Positions 14,807-17,218 of a DNA stretch of 17,218 nt are shown piece after piece. Every line of letters begins with the position of its first letter. The first letter of the stretch is position 1. The position numbers and the translations under genes were made by a program. The notes beneath the pieces were generated by a model. The model ran no database searches. It worked only from the letters and a program-made list of their open reading frames with translations, and was not told the origin of the DNA. Source of the DNA: Syntrophomonas sp. UBA4911 (GTDB taxonomy: Bacteria > Bacillota > Syntrophomonadia > Syntrophomonadales > Syntrophomonadaceae); contig DHCD01000080.1 in NCBI GenBank assembly GCA_002398105.1, positions 2,885-20,102 of the forward strand, read 5' to 3'.

Positions 14807-15628
14807 GTGAAGGACATGTACCACACTGAAAGGCAAACATTTTATATGGACGAAGACATGAAAATAGACGAAATTCCTGAGGAGGAAGAATTACTTGAAG
14901 ATGATATAAAGAATCGAAATAATTCGGGCTGCTTTGTAAAAACAGTAGCTCTTTTGATTCTATTAGCCTTTATAGTGTTTTCCGTGCCCAACTTTTCTTA
15001 CCTTTTTTCCAATAAACTGAGCTTTTTAGATCAAAATAAGAGCTTAACCGAAGACGCAATCGTTCAAAAATGCCAACCGGCAGTAGTAAATATTGAGGCT
15101 ACTGACATAAACGGGCCGCTTAATACCGTGGTTCGTCACGGTACCGGTTTTAACATATCCCCGACAGGTACGATTGTTACGAATCAGCATGTTGTCGCCA
15201 ATGCTGATGCAATAACCATTACCTTTGGCGACGGCAGGAAATACTACTCCAATAAATATGAGGAGATTCCGGGCGCAGATGTTGCTGTCATCAGGCTCGC
15301 TGCTGACAACCTGCCGGCTATTTCTCCGGATTTTAAATTCCAGGCCCAAACCGGTGATATTGTAACCATAATCGGCAATCCGCTTGGTTTTGAAAAAATA
15401 TCGCAGCGAGGTGAAGTAGGGCGGTATCATAAAATTGCCGATAGCAATTCTTTGGTGTTTGATATTAAACTCCCGGTTGAGCCTGGCAGCAGCGGCAGTC
15501 CGGTAATAAACGATCAGGGGCAGGTCATTGGTATAATCTTTGCCAGCACCACAGTGGAGGTTGACGGCCAATCAGAGCCCCGCGCCCTGGCATTTCCGGT
15601 TCGGGTCTTACATCCGTTCATTAAGTAA
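14807..15628 (+). CDS. Membrane-anchored trypsin-like (HtrA-type) serine protease without PDZ domain
   Basis: A 273-residue protein. Residues 1-40 are acidic and cytoplasmic, about 42-66 form one membrane segment (VALLILLAFIVFSVPNF), and the rest is an S1C/HtrA-like protease domain outside the membrane. The catalytic triad is visible: His128 in TNQHVVANAD, Asp158 in GADVAVIRL and Ser229 in PGSSGSPV. The chain stops after the protease domain (FPVRVLHPFIK), so the PDZ domain of typical HtrA/DegP proteins is absent. It may process or degrade extracytoplasmic proteins. The start is uncertain: GTG 14807 gives the longest form, while ATG 14816 and ATG 14846 are alternatives, and none has a strong ribosome site. 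The last codons and 3' flank are duplicated at 16768-16843. Confidence 0.85.
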   Translation: MKDMYHTERQTFYMDEDMKIDEIPEEEELLEDDIKNRNNSGCFVKTVALLILLAFIVFSVPNFSYLFSNKLSFLDQNKSLTEDAIVQKCQPAVVNIEATDINGPLNTVVRHGTGFNISPTGTIVTNQHVVANADAITITFGDGRKYYSNKYEEIPGADVAVIRLAADNLPAISPDFKFQAQTGDIVTIIGNPLGFEKISQRGEVGRYHKIADSNSLVFDIKLPVEPGSSGSPVINDQGQVIGIIFASTTVEVDGQSEPRALAFPVRVLHPFIK

Positions 15629-15678
15629 AAGAGAAGCCTTAAGTAATAATTTGATATATGTGGTTCTATAGATTACAA
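15604..15678 (+). repeat. Direct repeat copy 1 (75 bp): protease 3' end plus flank
   Basis: This copy covers the last eight codons and stop of the protease gene and about 50 bases after it. It matches 16768-16843 with four substitutions and one single-base indel. The pair brackets the Phd-Uma2 fusion gene, and the two copies start 1164 bases apart. Confidence 0.93.
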
Positions 15679-15696
15679 GAAAAAGCTTAACAAATA

Positions 15697-15765
15697 TTAG
15701 CTAAAATATATTGCGGCGTTGACAAATTAGCTAAATATATACATAATAAATGTATGTATAGCTAA
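15697..15765. promoter_or_regulatory. Triple TTAGCTA operator over the phd-uma2 promoter
   Basis: TTAGCTA occurs at 15697-15703 and 15727-15733 in the same orientation, 30 bases apart, each followed by an A/T run (AAATATA type), and inverted as TAGCTAA at 15759-15765. The second and third form an imperfect 39-bp palindrome that also pairs ATACAT with ATGTAT. It overlaps the spacer and -10 box and ends just before the ribosome site, as expected for autorepression by an antitoxin-type DNA-binding domain. Confidence 0.6.
15719..15747 (+). promoter_or_regulatory. Sigma-A promoter of the phd-uma2 gene
   Basis: TTGACA (15719-15724), a 17-base spacer and CATAAT (15742-15747) form a near-consensus vegetative promoter ending 33 bases before the chosen start codon. 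The spacer carries one TTAGCTA element of the putative operator. Confidence 0.75.
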
Positions 15766-15780
15766 TATGGAGGAGATATG

Positions 15781-16506
15781 ATGAGGGTTCCATCGACAGA
15801 AGTTCAGAATAACTTTGGCAAATACTTAAAATATGTTGAGGCCAACGAAGAAATCATCGTAACCAAAAATGGAAAGGATGTTGCCAGGATATTATTGTGC
15901 GATGATCAGAATAGCAGCCTTGCGGCGGAAGGCGCGGCAGAATATCAATCCCGAGAGGGCCGGGTGACCTATGAGGAATTTCTGGAACTTGTGGAAGCTT
16001 CCGAGCAGCGGTTTGAGCTGATTGACGGAGTCATATACAATCTCGCCTCGCCCTCTTACGGGCACCAATATGCTGTTCAAGAGATATTTGGCACATTTTA
16101 CAACTGGTTTAAAAATAAAAAGTGTATTCCCCTCACTTCGCCCTTTGATATTACCCTTTTTAAGGCAGAGGACAATATTTGCGTTGTTCAGCCGGATATA
16201 GTCGTTATCTGCGACAGGGACAACATGGATAAAAAAGGTAAATACAAAGGAGTTCCCACACTGGTGGTGGAAGTCCTTTCGCCTTCCACCAGAAGCAAGG
16301 ATATGCTTAAGAAGCTGGAGCTTTACAAGCAATGCGGCATCAAGGAATACTGGATGATTGATCCCAAAAATGATCTGATATATGTTTATATTCTTGATAA
16401 AAATGAAATAGCCGATAGCATAGCCTTTCAGAAAGGCGCTCATGAATATGCGGAGTCGGTATATTTCAGCGGCTTGAAGGTGGCCTTGGCGGATGTGTTT
16501 TTGTAG
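15781..16506 (+). CDS. Phd/YefM antitoxin domain fused to a Uma2-family nuclease domain
   Basis: One continuous 241-residue protein. Residues 1-40 (VPSTEVQNNFGKYLKYVEAN, EEIIVTKNGKDVARILL) are a Phd/YefM-type antitoxin DNA-binding fold. After a short polar linker, residues about 63-241 are a Uma2 (DUF820) domain: RFELIDGVIYNLASPSYGHQ, VVQPDIVVI with Asp139, and LVVEVLSPSTRSKD with Glu164 and Lys173, then LELYKQCGIKEYWMIDP. The Asp-Glu-Lys set fits the PD-(D/E)XK nuclease fold assigned to this family. ATG 15781 is preferred to ATG 15778 because GGAGG is then seven bases away. The fusion suggests a self-contained toxin-antitoxin or DNA-cleaving unit held in check by its own N-terminus; that role is inference. 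No separate toxin gene adjoins it. Confidence 0.88.
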   Translation: MRVPSTEVQNNFGKYLKYVEANEEIIVTKNGKDVARILLCDDQNSSLAAEGAAEYQSREGRVTYEEFLELVEASEQRFELIDGVIYNLASPSYGHQYAVQEIFGTFYNWFKNKKCIPLTSPFDITLFKAEDNICVVQPDIVVICDRDNMDKKGKYKGVPTLVVEVLSPSTRSKDMLKKLELYKQCGIKEYWMIDPKNDLIYVYILDKNEIADSIAFQKGAHEYAESVYFSGLKVALADVFL

Positions 16507-16767
16507 AGCATACATCCGACTGGAGGCAAGACGATCTCATTTGTACTTATCGTGAAGCGGTAGCCATGGTTCAAAAAGAGGACGCTGGTTCGGAAGCGGG
16601 GGATTAAGATAAAGATACTCAGTGTTCGCTTCAAAAACTTAAACTCTCTGGGGGGGTGGAATATAGATTTTACAAGTAATTCCCCAAACTAGCGGCCGCA
16701 GTATTATATGCGGACCGGGGGGCGAAAGAGTAAGCGGGGATATATAAAAAGGGGTAGGGTATATATA

Positions 16768-16843
16768 GGTTTTACATCCGTTCGTTAAGTAAAAGAGAAG
16801 CCTTCAGTAAATAATTTGATATATGTAGTTCTATAGATTACAA
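16768..16843 (+). repeat. Direct repeat copy 2 (76 bp), including a remnant of the protease 3' end
   Basis: It is about 93% identical to 15604-15678. Bases 16769-16792 still encode VLHPFVK and a stop, matching the protease C-terminus VLHPFIK. Nothing upstream of this point resembles the protease gene, so the similarity starts abruptly inside the last codons. The arrangement resembles the duplicated gene 3' end left by site-specific integration, or a partial segmental duplication. Confidence 0.93.
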
Positions 16844-16868
16844 TAAATATGTAATTACAAGAACTACA
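16824..16868. promoter_or_regulatory. 45-bp composite palindrome upstream of phd-PIN operon
   Basis: TGTAGTTCT (16824-16832) mirrors AGAACTACA (16860-16868), and inside it ATTACA (16837-16842) mirrors TGTAAT (16850-16855), with equal four-base gaps and a seven-base centre. It lies just before the antitoxin gene and is a good candidate operator for its autoregulation. The left half belongs to the direct repeat; the right half does not. Confidence 0.6.
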
Positions 16869-16888
16869 TTGAATGGGGTGTATATTTA

Positions 16889-17170
16889 ATGGCCAAGATG
16901 GTTGTAGGAGTAAGAGAAGCAAAGATGAATTTAAGCCGCTTACTAAAAGAAGTACAGAAAGGTTCGGAGATAACTATAAGCCACCGGGGAGTTCAGGTAG
17001 CTAAGTTGGTCCCTATCAAACAAGAGTCGCTTTCTTTAGAAAAAAGGGTAGAAAACATGGAAAGAAACGGGCTGCTTGAACCTCCTTCTAAAAATACCCG
17101 CTTACTTCCTCCTCCTTTGCCTGTGGATCAGGAACTGGCACAAAAGTTCCTGCAGGAGGATCGCGACTAA
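16889..17170 (+). CDS. Phd/YefM-type antitoxin
   Basis: A 93-residue antitoxin. Residues 1-45 (VGVREAKMNLSRLLKEVQKG, SEITISHRGVQVAKLVPI) match the Phd/YefM or VapB-type DNA-binding and dimerisation fold, and the C-terminal part is proline-rich and charged (LLPPPLPVDQELAQKFLQEDRD), suitable for wrapping a toxin. The stop codon overlaps the next start by one base (TAATG), the classic antitoxin-toxin coupling, and the next gene begins as a PIN toxin. The ATG follows a GGGGTG ribosome site about ten bases upstream. It is likely to repress its own operon through the 16824-16868 palindrome. It is only distantly similar to the antitoxin domain of the upstream fusion protein. Confidence 0.9.
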   Translation: MAKMVVGVREAKMNLSRLLKEVQKGSEITISHRGVQVAKLVPIKQESLSLEKRVENMERNGLLEPPSKNTRLLPPPLPVDQELAQKFLQEDRD

Positions 17171-17218
17171 TGAAAGATAAACCAGTAATATATTGGGATA
17201 CATCAGCAATCATTTCTG
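17170..17218 (+). CDS. PIN-domain toxin (VapC-like), 3'-truncated by the window edge
   Basis: Only 16 residues are visible: MKDKPVIYWDTSAIIS. The WDTSA motif following a hydrophobic strand is the start of PIN domains, and its Asp is the first metal-binding acidic residue of these ribonucleases. The start overlaps the antitoxin stop by one base, so expression should be translationally coupled. The identification rests on the motif plus context; the rest of the gene is outside the window. Confidence 0.8.
   Translation, partial: MKDKPVIYWDTSAIIS

Larger units (their letters stand above)
16507..16888. other. Non-coding accessory segment with repeat copy 2
   Basis: These 382 bases contain no supported gene. 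The first part (16507-16767) has G-rich runs, a GCGGCCGC palindrome at 16692-16699 and a small CCGCA/TGCGG hairpin (16696-16713). Base composition is irregular compared with the neighbouring genes. The rest holds repeat copy 2 and the operator-like palindrome of the next gene. Confidence 0.55.

Overview
The window reads as chromosomal DNA from an anaerobic, moderate-GC Firmicute of the Clostridia, plausibly a syntrophic fatty-acid oxidiser of the Syntrophomonadaceae/Peptococcaceae kind. This is inference from strong GGAGG-type ribosome binding sites, beta-oxidation genes, a GntP-type carboxylate permease and a PAS-AAA+ sigma-54 activator. No rRNA, tRNA, CRISPR array or transposase was found.

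Region 1 (1-4972) is a co-directional acyl-CoA operon: the 3' part of an enoyl-CoA hydratase, a thiolase, a family III (CaiB/BaiF) CoA-transferase and a long DmdC-like acyl-CoA dehydrogenase, closed by an 11-bp perfect hairpin. Together they can activate an acid by CoA transfer, desaturate and hydrate it, and cleave the 3-ketoacyl-CoA. No 3-hydroxyacyl-CoA dehydrogenase is in view, so it is probably upstream of the window.

Region 2 (5080-12765) holds a GntP-family permease, an AMP-forming acyl-CoA ligase broken just after its P-loop by one apparently missing base, and a PAS-AAA+-Fis sigma-54 activator. These are followed by a hotdog thioesterase-like gene, a small unknown gene, and an intact convergent paralogue of the broken ligase. 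I found three textbook -24/-12 promoters, all beginning TGGCATG: one reads into the hotdog gene, one into the intact ligase, and one runs leftward, antisense to the 3' end of the activator gene. The activator, hotdog gene, small gene and intact ligase therefore look like a local sigma-54 regulon for acyl-CoA metabolism.

Region 3 (12979-15628) has a secreted NlpC/P60-type cell-wall hydrolase with two nearly identical peptidoglycan-binding domains, divergent from a membrane-anchored HtrA-like serine protease without a PDZ domain. Between them lie a palindrome, a possible sigma-A promoter and a GC-rich structured element of unknown identity.

Region 4 (15604-17218) is accessory. A 75/76-bp direct repeat, made of the last codons of the protease gene plus its 3' flank, brackets a single-gene fusion of a Phd/YefM antitoxin domain to a Uma2 (PD-(D/E)XK-like) nuclease domain. 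Right after the second repeat copy comes a conventional Phd-like antitoxin gene overlapping by one base the start of a PIN-domain toxin gene that leaves the window. Both antitoxin genes are preceded by palindromes suited to autoregulation. The repeat-bracketed antitoxin-nuclease fusion and the sigma-54 regulon are the two most interesting systems here.
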